Source: Geosiphon pyriformis (lineage: Eukaryota; Glomeromycota; Glomeromycetes; Archaeosporales; Geosiphonaceae). From it: a DNA stretch of 64,000 nucleotides. The stretch spans positions 697,540 through 761,539 of the forward strand of contig JAAOMT010000468.1 in the NCBI GenBank assembly GCA_016748015.1. Reading direction: 5' to 3'. The translations under genes were made by a program, and so were the position numbers. The notes under the pieces were generated by a model that saw nothing but the letters and a program-made list of their open reading frames with translations, was not told where the DNA came from and searched no databases. This document shows, piece by piece, positions 21,901-33,071 of the stretch. How positions within the stretch are numbered: position 1 is the stretch's first letter; every line of letters starts with the position of its first letter.

Positions 21901-23716
21901 GCTGTCTTAATCAAAGCTATTGGCCTGGTATTGGTAAGTGTCCCTTCCCAATCATAGGGCTTTGGTATCATAGAAACCCAGGCTTGCCTCCACTCTGAAG
22001 GAACTGCCCTTAACTTTAAGCACACATTAAGAATATCGAGCAGACCACCCAGAATCTGAGCATCTCTATGCTTCCAAAGCTCATTAGAAACACCAGACAT
22101 GCCAGCAGCTTTTCCATCAGGCAGTTCTTTGACCACTAAGAAAAACTCATCCAATTTAATCATATTCATGACCTTTGAGAATGCATCATCACTGACATGG
22201 TCCAAGGGGGCATATTGATTAGACTAACAAACAGGCAAAGAGATGGGAGCAACCCATTTTTTCGTCCATCCCTCCATAATATTATCAATAGCAGATTTAA
22301 CCTCCTTGGGCTCCAAAATTAACTCATCATTCAATATTAGATGGTCCAGCACAACTTTTTTGAATGGCTGATCTAAAACACTCTTGATCATAAGTTCCTT
22401 ATTGGAACTAAAGTTTTCTATTTGTTTGTCTATTGCTCTTCTGATTAAAATATTTCTGGCCATCCTAAACTCATAGTATTTAGACTTTTGGTACAATTTT
22501 TTGACCCTTGATAGGTATTAAAGAATGCTCACCCTATTCTCATTATCATTAAACATTGTGCATGCTTTGGAGGCCCCCTTACTATCAAGATTAGACCACA
22601 CCTTAAAGAGACGAACAGCATCCAATTCCTGATCCAAGCTCAAACATTTTACCAACTTGGCCACCAACAATTCCAACTTGAAAAACTTTAAAGACAGCTT
22701 ATTTTTTAAACAATCAAACTCACTAAACCAATGTTTAGAAAACACCTTATCTGCTGAGTAAAAAACCACATCCTTAAGAATTCTCTATATGGCATCCAAA
22801 TCTCCATTAACTTTTGCATCATTGAATGAAACCATGTTTTCCAAGAACTTGTCTAAAGAACATTCCCTAAAGTGTAACCACTTATTAGCATCTGCATCTT
22901 TGATCTTGAATTTCTACTTATCTTTATTGGCCTGTTTACACTCACTATTGAGATGGGAATCCAAGAAACCACCCAAACCAATAGAAACCAAAACAGCATT
23001 ATGATCAGTGTCAAAGAAATTAGAAACAAAAGTGACTTCATGACCAGCCAAAGCAGATGACAAACTTTTGCTTACAAAAATGTAGTTGATAACCTTCATG
23101 ACACCCCAGGAATTGCCCCAAGTGGAAGCTTTGGCCAGAGAATGTCCACTAAAGGAGTTGATCAACCCCAAATCTGAGCAAAACTTAAGACTAGCACTCT
23201 TTCTAGATTCATCCTCATTGAAGTTACCACCCAGAACCATAAATGTGGAAGAATTAGCAGTTTTGGCAATAAGAGAGTTAATTTCACAAGCTTGGCCAAA
23301 TCTAATCTCGGCAGAAGCACCTGCATACAGGCCCAAAATCACAACTGACAACTTGCCCTTAAAAAGGAGCTAAATGAAGAAAAGATGACCAGGTATCTCT
23401 TCGACCTTAGAAAAATGATAAGCAAGAGAATTGTTCACAATAATCATCACTCCAGCACCAAGAAATTCATTGTCCAAACCAGAAGAGAATATTTTCACTC
23501 CATCAAACTTGTTCATAATCCAAGGCCTAACATTAGACCTCAACTTCATTTCCATAACAATAGACATATTTCCAGAATCAATGTGCCAACATACAACATC
23601 TTTCTGCTTGGCAGAGACATTGATACCACAAGCATTGCATGTTGTAATTTTCTAAACCAGCTCCATTATTGAGAAGAATGAACATTGAGAACCAAACCAG
23701 CATTGTCAATTTTGGC
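18964..23716 (-). pseudogene. LINE-2 ORF2, left contig part (endonuclease to C-terminus)
   Basis: Polyprotein with APE-type endonuclease, reverse transcriptase, RNase H and zinc segment. On this contig the endonuclease is at about 23567-22914 (VLGGNFNEDESRK, INYIFVSKSL, DTDHNAVLVSIGL), the RT at about 22500-20850 with AGAFVDDTIWVGN near 21350, and RNase H at about 20280-19900 (TVYTDSSVKG, ELQAIALALE, FTNSQALLD, KVKSHFGVVENKHAN). A CX2CX7HX3C segment (CIWCELVENSDHVFSC) is at about 19540-19490. Scattered TAA, TAG and TGA codons break it, for example at 22915-22917 and 21717-21719. Confidence 0.85.
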
Positions 23717-23736
23717 NNNNNNNNNNNNNNNNNNNN
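23717..23736. other. 20-N assembly gap
   Basis: Twenty Ns, a typical placeholder for a gap of unknown size. The 2,300 bases on its left and right are near-identical copies, so the two contig ends overlap and should have been joined. Any ORF drawn across the Ns is artificial. Confidence 0.97.
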
Positions 23737-25986
23737 ACTTGTTCTGGTAAAAAATTTAGAATTCAATCTATAGCCACACAATTGTTCATGTCTTTTGACC
23801 TCACAAAGCAGAGAGTCATAAAAGATTCTTCACAACAATAGTAAAAAAACTTCCCCTTGATCTAACCCATCATGAACAGCATATTCATTAGTTAAACCAA
23901 AGTCTGTCATTACCCAATTGGTCTGATTATTGTGTATATATCCAAAAAGTTCAATAAAACAGGTGCACATTTTGATTCTAGTTAAATTATTCTGCAGATA
24001 GGGCCACCCAACTAAGTCATAAGCTTTCCACATATCTTAAAGCACCAGCCACAGCTCTCTGTTCTTCTCAAGTATATCTTCAATGATAGAACCAATAGTA
24101 AAGATAAGAGTTTGAATAGATGTACCCTTTAAAACTGAAAAATTGTCCTCATGAAAGACATCAGAAACACTACAAGCCAGAGATATTCTGTCAGACAAAA
24201 CCTTAAACAGTATCTTTCTGGCTGTCTTAATCAAAGCTATTGGCCTGGTATTGGTAAGTGTCCCTTCCCAATCATAGGGCTTTGGTATCATAGAAACCCA
24301 GGCTTGCCTCCACTCTGAAGGAACTGCCCTTAACTTTAAGCACACATTAAGAATATCGAGCAGACCACCCAGAATCTGAGCATCTCTATGCTTCCAAAGC
24401 TCATTAGAAACACCAGACATGCCAGCAGCTTTTCCATCAGGCAGTTCTTTGACCACTAAGAAAAACTCATCCAATTTAATCATATTCATGACCTTTGAGA
24501 ATGCATCATCACTGACATGGTCCAAGGGGGCATATTGATTAGACTAACAAACAGGCAAAGAGATGGGAGCAACCCATTTTTTCGTCCATCCCTCCATAAT
24601 ATTATCAATAGCAGATTTAACCTCCTTGGGCTCCAAAATTAACTCATCATTCAATATTAGATGGTCCAGCACAACTTTTTTGAATGGCTGATCTAAAACA
24701 CTCTTGATCATAAGTTCCTTATTGGAACTAAAGTTTTCTATTTGTTTGTCTATTGCTCTTCTGATTAAAATATTTCTGGCCATCCTAAACTCATAGTATT
24801 TAGACTTTTGGTACAATTTTTTGACCCTTGATAGGTATTAAAGAATGCTCACCCTATTCTCATTATCATTAAACATTGTGCATGCTTTGGAGGCCCCCTT
24901 ACTATCAAGATTAGACCACACCTTAAAGAGACGAACAGCATCCAATTCCTGATCCAAGCTCAAACATTTTACCAACTTGGCCACCAACAATTCCAACTTG
25001 AAAAACTTTAAAGACAGCTTATTTTTTAAACAATCAAACTCACTAAACCAATGTTTAGAAAACACCTTATCTGCTGAGTAAAAAACCACATCCTTAAGAA
25101 TTCTCTATATGGCATCCAAATCTCCATTAACTTTTGCATCATTGAATGAAACCATGTTTTCCAAGAACTTGTCTAAAGAACATTCCCTAAAGTGTAACCA
25201 CTTATTAGCATCTGCATCTTTGATCTTGAATTTCTACTTATCTTTATTGGCCTGTTTACACTCACTATTGAGATGGGAATCCAAGAAACCACCCAAACCA
25301 ATAGAAACCAAAACAGCATTATGATCAGTGTCAAAGAAATTAGAAACAAAAGTGACTTCATGACCAGCCAAAGCAGATGACAAACTTTTGCTTACAAAAA
25401 TGTAGTTGATAACCTTCATGACACCCCAGGAATTGCCCCAAGTGGAAGCTTTGGCCAGAGAATGTCCACTAAAGGAGTTGATCAACCCCAAATCTGAGCA
25501 AAACTTAAGACTAGCACTCTTTCTAGATTCATCCTCATTGAAGTTACCACCCAGAACCATAAATGTGGAAGAATTAGCAGTTTTGGCAATAAGAGAGTTA
25601 ATTTCACAAGCTTGGCCAAATCTAATCTCGGCAGAAGCACCTGCATACAGGCCCAAAATCACAACTGACAACTTGCCCTTAAAAAGGAGCTAAATGAAGA
25701 AAAGATGACCAGGTATCTCTTCGACCTTAGAAAAATGATAAGCAAGAGAATTGTTCACAATAATCATCACTCCAGCACCAAGAAATTCATTGTCCAAACC
25801 AGAAGAGAATATTTTCACTCCATCAAACTTGTTCATAATCCAAGGCCTAACATTAGACCTCAACTTCATTTCCATAACAATAGACATATTTCCAGAATCA
25901 ATGTGCCAACATACAACATCTTTCTGCTTGGCAGAGACAATGATACCACAAGCATTGCATGTTGTAATTTTCTAAACCAGCTCCAT
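23737..25986 (-). pseudogene. LINE-2 ORF2, right contig part (endonuclease to mid-RT; duplicate copy)
   Basis: The true 5' part of ORF2. The start codon is at 25986-25984 and overlaps the ORF1 stop (TAATG). An in-frame TAG follows four codons later where LINE-3 has Trp (MVWKF). The endonuclease (about 25960-25234) and the first part of RT (24816-23830, including LPDGKAAGMSGVSNELWKH and IPKPYDWEGTLTNTRPIALI) then repeat what lies at 23662-21417. Only one difference was noticed: A at 25939 against T at 23619, changing Asn to Ile in one frame. Confidence 0.85.
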
Positions 25987-27775
25987 TATTGAGAAGAATG
26001 AACATTGAGAACCAAACCAGCATTGTCAATTTTGGCCAAGAGGCCCATAACTGTGACTGAAAGATTGTGCAGAGTTTCCTCCATTTTAGAGACAACTGAA
26101 AGATCAAAAACCACCACTTCCACAATAGTCTCACCACTAGTGGCTATATCTGAACCCTTACTCATCACTATATTCACCTCTTGATTCTGTGATAAAGGGG
26201 TTACTAATGGCTGACATCCAGGGCTAGGCTAAGAAACTGTTGGTCCAGGTGAGTTCAACCTCTTAGCCAACTTGTCCACATGTTCTACAAAGCTGATAAG
26301 ACTATGCTCAAGAGTGGCAAACCTATTATTTAATTTCACAGACACCAATGGAGTAGGTTTTATCTCTGAAGAGGAACCAGAAGAAGCTGATTTATCATGT
26401 ACAAGAAGAGAAGGAAAAAAAGACCCACCAACAATATTGGCCCATGAAATGCTACTAAAAGACACAGGATGGGAGATTGGAGCAGAGCGCCTTGCATAAA
26501 TAGAAGCCAGTCTGCTTTTATCATCCTCAGACAATATCCTGCAAGCTAGTCCACCAGAGGAAGTTTTCCCACCCACAGAACAATTCAGAGATGTATGACC
26601 CAAATTTCCACACTTAGCACACTTAGCAGAACTCAAGTGAGCCCAACACAGATTGGCACCCTTCAAGACAGGTGTGGTTTCCATAACTGCATTAATCAAA
26701 GCAGCAGAGTCAAAACAGACAATAACACACCTGGTCTGAGCATATGTAATAGGGTGTTGATCGATGACATATGTTTTCCTACTTACAGAACCAATGAAGT
26801 CCCAGATATTATGTGCATTAGTGCCCATTGGCAGTGTGTAGAGCAAAGCCCTATGCTGATTTCTTGTGTTACATAATTCCTTGTCCAAATTAGCCTTAGC
26901 CACTCTCATAGCATTTTTCCCAATCAAGATGAACCATCTAGCTGCAACCAAATCAGCCTGATCTAATTGGGCAAATTCAATCACTGCCTTTTGCCATAGC
27001 TCTACTAATTGCATTTTGATCGACACAACAGAACCAAATTCAGAAAGTGCAGCACACATAGTCTTAACTAATGTTCCAACCAGAATTTTTTTCACCACCA
27101 CAGCCCGATCTGAACAACCAGTTGGTTTCTTGAGATCAGTGTTAACCAAGATTTTCGCATCCCCAGCCTTTTTTGAAGCCTGCACCAAGCTCAATTCAGA
27201 AGTGAACATTGCTCTGATGATCTCAGCAAATTTTGAAGGGGTAGAGGCCCCCCAAAACCATTGATCCCTGAAAATAATTTCCTGACTGCAGAAAGTTTTT
27301 CTTGAGAGGATTTTTCAGTCACTTTTTCCAACCCAATATCCAGAGCAAATGACTTTCGAACAGAGACATTAACCAGATTTTTCAAAGGAAGAGGAAGTTC
27401 CAAATGACCATCTAACAGAACATTATTATCATCATTGCCCAGAAAATTAATTTTGCCCAGAGATTTACCCAATGCTTGCTTAGTAACTACTTTAGGCCCT
27501 TTAGGTGTTTGGTCAACATCTTTTCCTTCCAAAAGATCACTTTTGCCATAATCTACACTAGTCTTTTCGATCAAAAACTTCTCTTCCATGTCCACACTGT
27601 CAGATTTAGTGGTATCCCCAGTCTCAGACCTCCAAAAACTACCAACTGCTTTATTAGACATAACCATTTTTTGAGCAGCACTGTTCTTTAGAACACCATC
27701 TTTTCTTTTTTTCTTAGAAACAATGTCCTTACTAACAATATTAGCACTAAAGCCTTTGACAGACTTCTTCATCAC
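25986..27775 (-). pseudogene. LINE-2 ORF1, nucleic-acid-binding protein (frameshifted)
   Basis: ORF1 proteins of LINEs coat the RNA and help in target-primed insertion. The N-terminal part (27775-27191) is low-complexity and basic, and starts MMKKSVKGF. A run of six C at 27248-27253 breaks the frame after NGFGG; LINE-5 has seven at the same place and stays open. The second frame (about 27209-26229) has an RRM-like block (LSEFGSVVSIKMQLVELW) and a CCHC knuckle (CAKCGNLGHTSLNC). A TAG at 26229-26231 precedes a helical C-terminal tail that ends at 25986. Confidence 0.82.
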
Positions 27776-27870
27776 AGCAACACTGGGACCAACAATGATC
27801 TCATAATTAAGTAGAAATGGTTTGGATTTATTGTACTGAATTGTAAAAAAACTTCTTTTTCAAAAAACTT

Positions 27871-27899
27871 ATGACTCTTTTTCAGGAATTTGGAATGAA
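27871..27899 (-). promoter_or_regulatory. Conserved 5' UTR box of LINE-2
   Basis: The minus strand reads CATTCCAAATTCCTGAAAAA and continues AGAGTCAT. The same box is upstream of LINE-5 ORF1 (62185-62213, plus strand). Conservation in an untranslated region of two otherwise diverged copies suggests an internal promoter or RNA element. The function is inferred. Confidence 0.5.
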
Positions 27900-27917
27900 G
27901 GAGAAAAAGAAGTTTTT

Positions 27918-28092
27918 TTTTATTAAAAGTTTTAAACATTATATTATTAATAATTAAAATCTAAATTAAGGATTTTTTAATAAAAACACTAATATAAAAT
28001 CTTAATAATAAAATTATTAACTTTTTTTTAAACTAAAATCTAATTAAAATCAACTTATTATAATTTTAAAAATCTTATATATATGTTTAATT

Positions 28093-28123
<31 letters not shown>

Positions 28124-29640
28124 AAATTATATTAAAACCAAAATTTATTATATTTGTTTAAAATAAAAAACTTTTTTTTAAAAAACTTGTTTTTTAATCA
28201 AAAATATAATATATTTTTAACTTAGTTTTTATTAATATTAAAATAAAATCATCACACTTTTTATGTTATTAAAAATATTTTTTTGTTTATTGTTTATATT
28301 TTAAATATTATATATTAATTTTTTATATTAAACTATTTATTAAAATTTTTTTAAATAATTTTAAATAAGAACTTTAAAAAACTTTTTTGTTTTTTTTATA
28401 ATAATTAATTTTGAATTTAACTAATACTTTATTTTTAAAAAAATTTAAAGTCATTTTTACATTTAAAATTAAAAAAACTGATAAAAAAAATCAACAAAAA
28501 AACCAAATATTCATTATTCTTCTAAATATTAAAAAGTGTTAAGCACTCAATAAATTTAATTAATTAATTTATTAAGAGCTAAAAATTTTGTTTAAGTTTG
28601 TTATTACTTATATAAAAAATAAAAAAAATTATTATAATTAAATAATAATATATATTAACCAATTAAATATTAATATTAAAAAAATAACATAATATTAAAA
28701 ATACTAGAAAAAATATTAAAATTATTTATAGAAGAAAAAATAATTAATAGTTAATATATAACTAATTATATATTAAAAATAATAAGATAATATAATATTA
28801 AAAAATTCAAAAATACTAAAAGTGTCAAAAATTTCAAAAATATTAATATTATATTATAAAAATTATGAGTTTATATATTTTTATTGAACATTAATAATTT
28901 TAGTTAATAATATATATGTTATATATTATTATTATCTTAATTATAATATAAATATAGTTGTATAAATTTATTTTACAATACATAAAAAGAAAAAGAAATA
29001 CAGATTTATAAAAAAGTTTACAAAATAAAAGAATTATAAAATTATTATTATTTATTTTAAAGCAAAAACTAACTTAAATATATTTTTTAAAAAATAATAA
29101 TTATATTTACTAAAAACACAAAAAACAAATCAAATTATTAAAAAGAATTAAAACTATTGTATAAAAATTGAACCAGAATTTTTTTAATTAGCTATTGAAA
29201 AAATACAATTTTTAAATGCTTAATTTAGAAAAAATAAAATAAAAAAACCATTAAAAAATTATAAAAATAATAAATATAAATAAAAAATATTTTCTAAATA
29301 TTAAATAAAATTATAATAATAATAATTTTTTTATATTGTAATAAAAAATAATAGAATTAAAATTAATTGTTTATAATAAAATAAGTATATATATAAAAAT
29401 AAAAATAAAATTTAAGACAAAAAAAAAATATATAAAGAAAATAAATTTAATATTTATAATAAAACTATAATAAAAAATTAATATTTTTTTAGTTTACAAA
29501 AAAACTATATATATATAAATTATATAAGAATTATATATTATATTAATATTATTTTAATTATATTAATTATTTATATATATTATTTAAGTTTGTAAATAAT
29601 TTCAAATAAAAGTGGCTTTTTTTTGACCACAATAAGAGCA
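27918..29640. repeat. AT-rich spacer with ATT microsatellite
   Basis: About 1.7 kb of extremely AT-rich sequence between the 5' ends of LINE-2 (-) and LINE-3 (+), with no credible ORF. An (ATT)n tract lies at about 28094-28119. Its composition matches the decayed LINE-4 and the GypB remnant, so it may hold unrecognisable old transposons. I see no positive homology. Confidence 0.6.
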
Positions 29641-29735
29641 ATAATATATTCTTTAAAAACACCACTTTGCTTTTCTTTTCTTCTTTTTTCCTTTTGTTTA
29701 CCTAAATTATTTCTTCTGAATTACCTCTCTTTTTC

Positions 29736-31703
29736 GTGATGAGTTCAGCAAGCTTGTCTGCTGGTGGTTCTGGTTCAGTTTTGGTTGGGTTAGGATCCTG
29801 GTCTAGTAATAGTGGTAAGAAAAAAGTATGTATTGAGAGTGTATACTCTCACAATCTTTTATCCAAAAAAACAAAGAAACCTGGAGCTTCTGGTGTCATG
29901 GTTGACTCATCAACTGGACCTCTGTCTGCTGATATGTTACAGGCCAATGGTGATGAACATGCTAAATTTTGGGACAGTAAAATAAACAGCAAAGATAACA
30001 GTGTAAGTAAAGTGTCAAACATAGAGAACATAAAGAACACAATTACCAAAGAAACAAGCTACATTAATTCCAACACTTCTGAGACAGACAACATAATGGA
30101 TGACACTACTCTGAGAATGACATGTATTAGAACTTATGTCTTGGAGAAACTGCTGAAGAGGCCTACTTTCAATGTCATGATTAATGATGGTGCTGAATTG
30201 GTGCTCCTGGTGCCTAAATTTGTTGGTTCTAAAAAGTTGCTATTAGTTGATTCGCATGTTGGAAATGTCTGGAATTTTGATTCAAAAAAATCTTTTGCAT
30301 TGGATGTTGAACTCTTTGCAGTGCCTGGCAAAACCTCTGATAATAAGTTATTGTGTTTTAAGAAAATTTTTTATCAAATAGATGGTTTTGAGGAAGCTTC
30401 CACTCCTTCAAAGTTTTCTGGAATTATCAAATCATCTTTCACTTTAAAATCTAGTTTAAAAAAGACAAGAAATCTGGCTGTTAGTAAGAAAATTTTGGTC
30501 AATGATGTGGTAAGAAAAATAAACAACCATTCAGATCAGAAAATAATAGTCAAGGAAATTCCAGTAGATTTTTTCAAATTGGCAGTTGTTTCAGTTTTTT
30601 CTAAATTTGGCAAGATTGTATCAGTAAGAATGCAATTAATTGGTCTCTGGCAAAAAGCCTGGGTGGAGTTTAAGTCATCAGAAGTGGTTAGTACAGTTGC
30701 TGCCAAATGGTCAGTTTTTATGAGAAAAAATTCAATAAGAATAGCACTGGTTGTTGGTAATAAACAAACATAGATATCAAAGGATCATTATAGGGCTTTG
30801 CTTTATATCTTGCCAATTAGTACTATTGCACATGATTTATTTGAACTGTTAGCTTTTTATGGTGGGAGGACATGTTTCATTGGCTGCAATCCAGTTTTAT
30901 ATGCTTGTAACAAATGTGTAGTAATTTGTTTTAATAGTGAGGAATTGAGAAATGATGCTGTTAGTTCTTTGCTGGTTTTTAGGAATGTGAATTTGAGATG
31001 AGCTGGTCTTTTTCTGGCTTGTTGTGCTAAATGTGACCAATTTAGCTATGTTTCTGATAATTGTTTTGTGGATGAGAATTCTAGTGCTTGTGAAAAATGG
31101 GTGGTAACCTCTCAAGATCAAGTCTGCTTAGCCAGTATATATAAGAAAAAACAGACACTTATTGCTCATCCAGTTTTTTTTGGTGGTAAAACTTGGGTGC
31201 AGGTTGTCAACAGTTCTTTTTCTCACATTGTTTCTTTACCTTTGTTAAATGTGGAAGCAGTATTGGGTGTAGAAACTCTTCACACAACTTCTGTCTCTTT
31301 TGATGTTTCTGGTTTTAATGATTGTTTGGCTTCTTTGGAGTGCTCTTTGGAGCTTATGGTAGACCAGGTTTTTGACATCTTGAAGAAGCTAAGTTTTGTT
31401 GATTTGGTGCCTCTACTTTCTGTTTCTTATGTGTTTCCTTCAATTGCTTCTGCTTCTTTAGCATTGGATTTGGTCTCAAATATGGCTTTAGATGGTGTAT
31501 TGGTGCTGCTCACCTCTCCTCTTCCTAATGTTAATGTTATGTTCTCTGATTTCAGCCCCAGCAGTTCAAAAGTCTTGACCACCAAAGTGTGTAAACTGGA
31601 GTTGAAAATAGTGGCTTTGGAAGTGTTAATCCATTTGGTGCTGGCTAGGTTGAATCCTTTGGGCTCTGGTTTGGGTTTTCTGTCCTTTTCTTTTTCCCAA
31701 TAA
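29736..31703 (+). pseudogene. LINE-3 ORF1 (broken)
   Basis: RNA-binding ORF1 protein. It begins MMSSASLSAGGSGSVL with a Ser/Gly/Lys-rich region, then a KSFALDVEL block, an RRM-like block (FSKFGKIVSVRMQLIGLWQK) and a knuckle. The frame is broken by TAG at 30771-30773 (from Gln) and TGA at 30999-31001 (from Trp). The CCHC knuckle reads CAKCDQFSYVSDNC, so the His has become Tyr through one C-to-T change. The C-terminal part (31068-31703) is rich in Ser, Leu and Val and ends in a helical stretch. Confidence 0.82.
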
Positions 31704-31708
31704 GTGGT

Positions 31709-32157
31709 ATGGTTTGGAAATTTACTATATACAACGTTAGAGGTATTAATGTATCTGCTAAGCAAGAGAATGTTGTTTGGTGGCACTTGAGCTTGGACAA
31801 TATGGTGTCTTTTATTATGGAGACTAAGTTACATTCTAGTGTTAAACTTTGGATTGTCAATAAGTTTGATGGTATATGGATATTTATGTCTGGTATAGAA
31901 AAAAGTTATCTTGATGCTGGTATGGCTGTCATTATAAACAATTTCTTGGCTTGTCATGTTTCTAAGGTGGAAGAGATTTCAGAAAGGGTTATTTCAATAT
32001 GACTTCTGTTTAAAGACAAGCTTTCAGTTACTGTTTTGAGTTTGTATGCTGGCACTTTGGCTGGGGTTAGGTTTAATCAGACTTTGGAGATGAACTCTCT
32101 TATTGCTAAGGCTGTTAACTCTAGCACTTTCATAGTATTGGGTGGAGATTTTAATGA
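31709..32157 (+). pseudogene. LINE-3 ORF2, first part (APE-type endonuclease N-terminus)
   Basis: Begins MVWKFTIYNVRGINVSAKQE, typical of the first strand of the APE/EEP fold (Asn after the first strand), then METKLHS with the metal-binding Glu, LSLYAGT and VLGGDFN. A TGA at 32000-32002 replaces a sense codon. The endonuclease nicks the target DNA to prime reverse transcription. The frame stops at the GypB-1 insertion point and resumes at 42310. Confidence 0.85.
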
Positions 32158-33008
32158 TATTACTCATAGAAAAAGAAAACAGATATAGGAAAATAGGAGA
32201 CCAATAGAAAAATAGTAATTAACATGTGAGCATATTGCTTAGCAATATGGAGCAATATCAGAAAGTATGGCACATTGCTCAGCAATGTGAAGCAATGTGA
32301 AGCGATGTCAAGAAAATACAGCACATTGCTTAGCAATGTGAGCATTGCTTGAAAAATTATAGCACATTACTTGAAAATGTGAGTGATTTCATAAACCCAA
32401 ATTATGTATATATAGTGGTAGCATTAGAAGTAGAAAAGACAGACCTCTCAGTTTAGATTTGATTTAAGCAACCTTCCCTTCACAAATATCAATAAATAAT
32501 TATTTACCATCTTAATTCACTCTCCACTATCAACACTTCATGTTGATAGTAAGTAATACTTAACCACATGAGAACAATAGCTCTTGATTACGGCTATTGA
32601 CAGGATACTAATATGTAATTGCTTTCATTTATTTCTTTATTTTTTCTTTTATTTTTTTTGTTTTGTTATTTCATTGATTTTACTAAACTGATTAAAAAAT
32701 TAAGTGCTGAGTTATTGATGTTAAGGATAGCCTGGTAAAAGACCCCAAAGGAAGGATATAAGAATTGAGAATTTAAGGATAGCTTACCAGAAAAGCATCT
32801 CTGTTAAGATTACCAGCCACCATGCTGAGAAAAAAAATTGATGGAATTGCAATTCTGAGAGGCTACAAAAAAGACAACACTTGAATTTCTGTCTATTATA
32901 CAAAAGACTCCACAACAAAACCTTCAGATATTAACACCAAAATACCAACCCAGTACCAAGTTACAGATTTGTTATTTGACTTAAGACCCCAAATAATCAT
33001 CTGTAACA
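32158..33008 (+). repeat. 5' LTR of GypB-1
   Basis: 851 bp. The inner end is TCTGTAACA before the primer site. The outer end reads TATTACTC where the 3' LTR has TGTTACTC, so the terminal TG has become TA. Three 19-bp palindromes lie at 32231-32249, 32271-32289 and 32322-32340. A TATATATA-like box is at about 32406-32414. The 3' LTR is 31 bp longer and has an extra palindrome. Confidence 0.9.
32231..32340. repeat. Palindrome array in GypB-1 5' LTR
   Basis: Three near-perfect palindromes of the form CACATTGCTTAGCAATGTG (9-bp arms, one-base centre), about 40-50 bp apart, with extra half-sites GAGCAATGTCA between them. The first copy is changed to CATATTGCTTAGCAATATG, altered symmetrically in both arms. 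The array is at the start of U3, upstream of the TATA-like box, where transcription factors or silencing proteins would bind. Confidence 0.75.
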
Positions 33009-33010
33009 TT

Positions 33011-33022
33011 TGGTGCTCCCTG
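33011..33022 (+). other. Primer-binding site of GypB-1
   Basis: TGGTGCTCCCTG two bases after the LTR. The first eight bases match the GypA site; the rest differ. Confidence 0.7.
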
Positions 33023-33071
33023 TGAGGTATAATCCTACAGAGAACCAGTACCAATTACACTCATCCCAAAA

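Larger units (their letters stand above)
18870..27917 (-). mobile_element. LINE-2, two-ORF non-LTR retrotransposon with an assembly duplication
   Basis: Reads right to left: a 5' UTR box (27871-27899) shared with LINE-5, ORF1 (27775-25986), ORF2 (25986-18964), then a 3' tail at about 18870-18900 (GGGCTGCACTTGTAA on the minus strand). Two nearly identical 2,300-bp segments, 21417-23716 and 23737-26036, flank a 20-N gap. If the overlap is collapsed the element is about 6.7 kb and continuous. It is the best preserved LINE in the window, yet still has several stops. Confidence 0.9.

Noticed and set aside
23578-23781. A 67-codon ORF spanning the N gap
   Set aside because: It contains unknown residues and joins two contig ends that do not belong together.
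21417-26036. A true tandem duplication inside LINE-2
   Set aside because: The copies end exactly at the N gap and are near-identical, while element copies elsewhere are diverged. A failed contig merge explains it better.
32228-32345. A CRISPR array
   Set aside because: Repeats are short palindromes with related, not unique, spacers, lie inside an LTR and are present in both LTRs.
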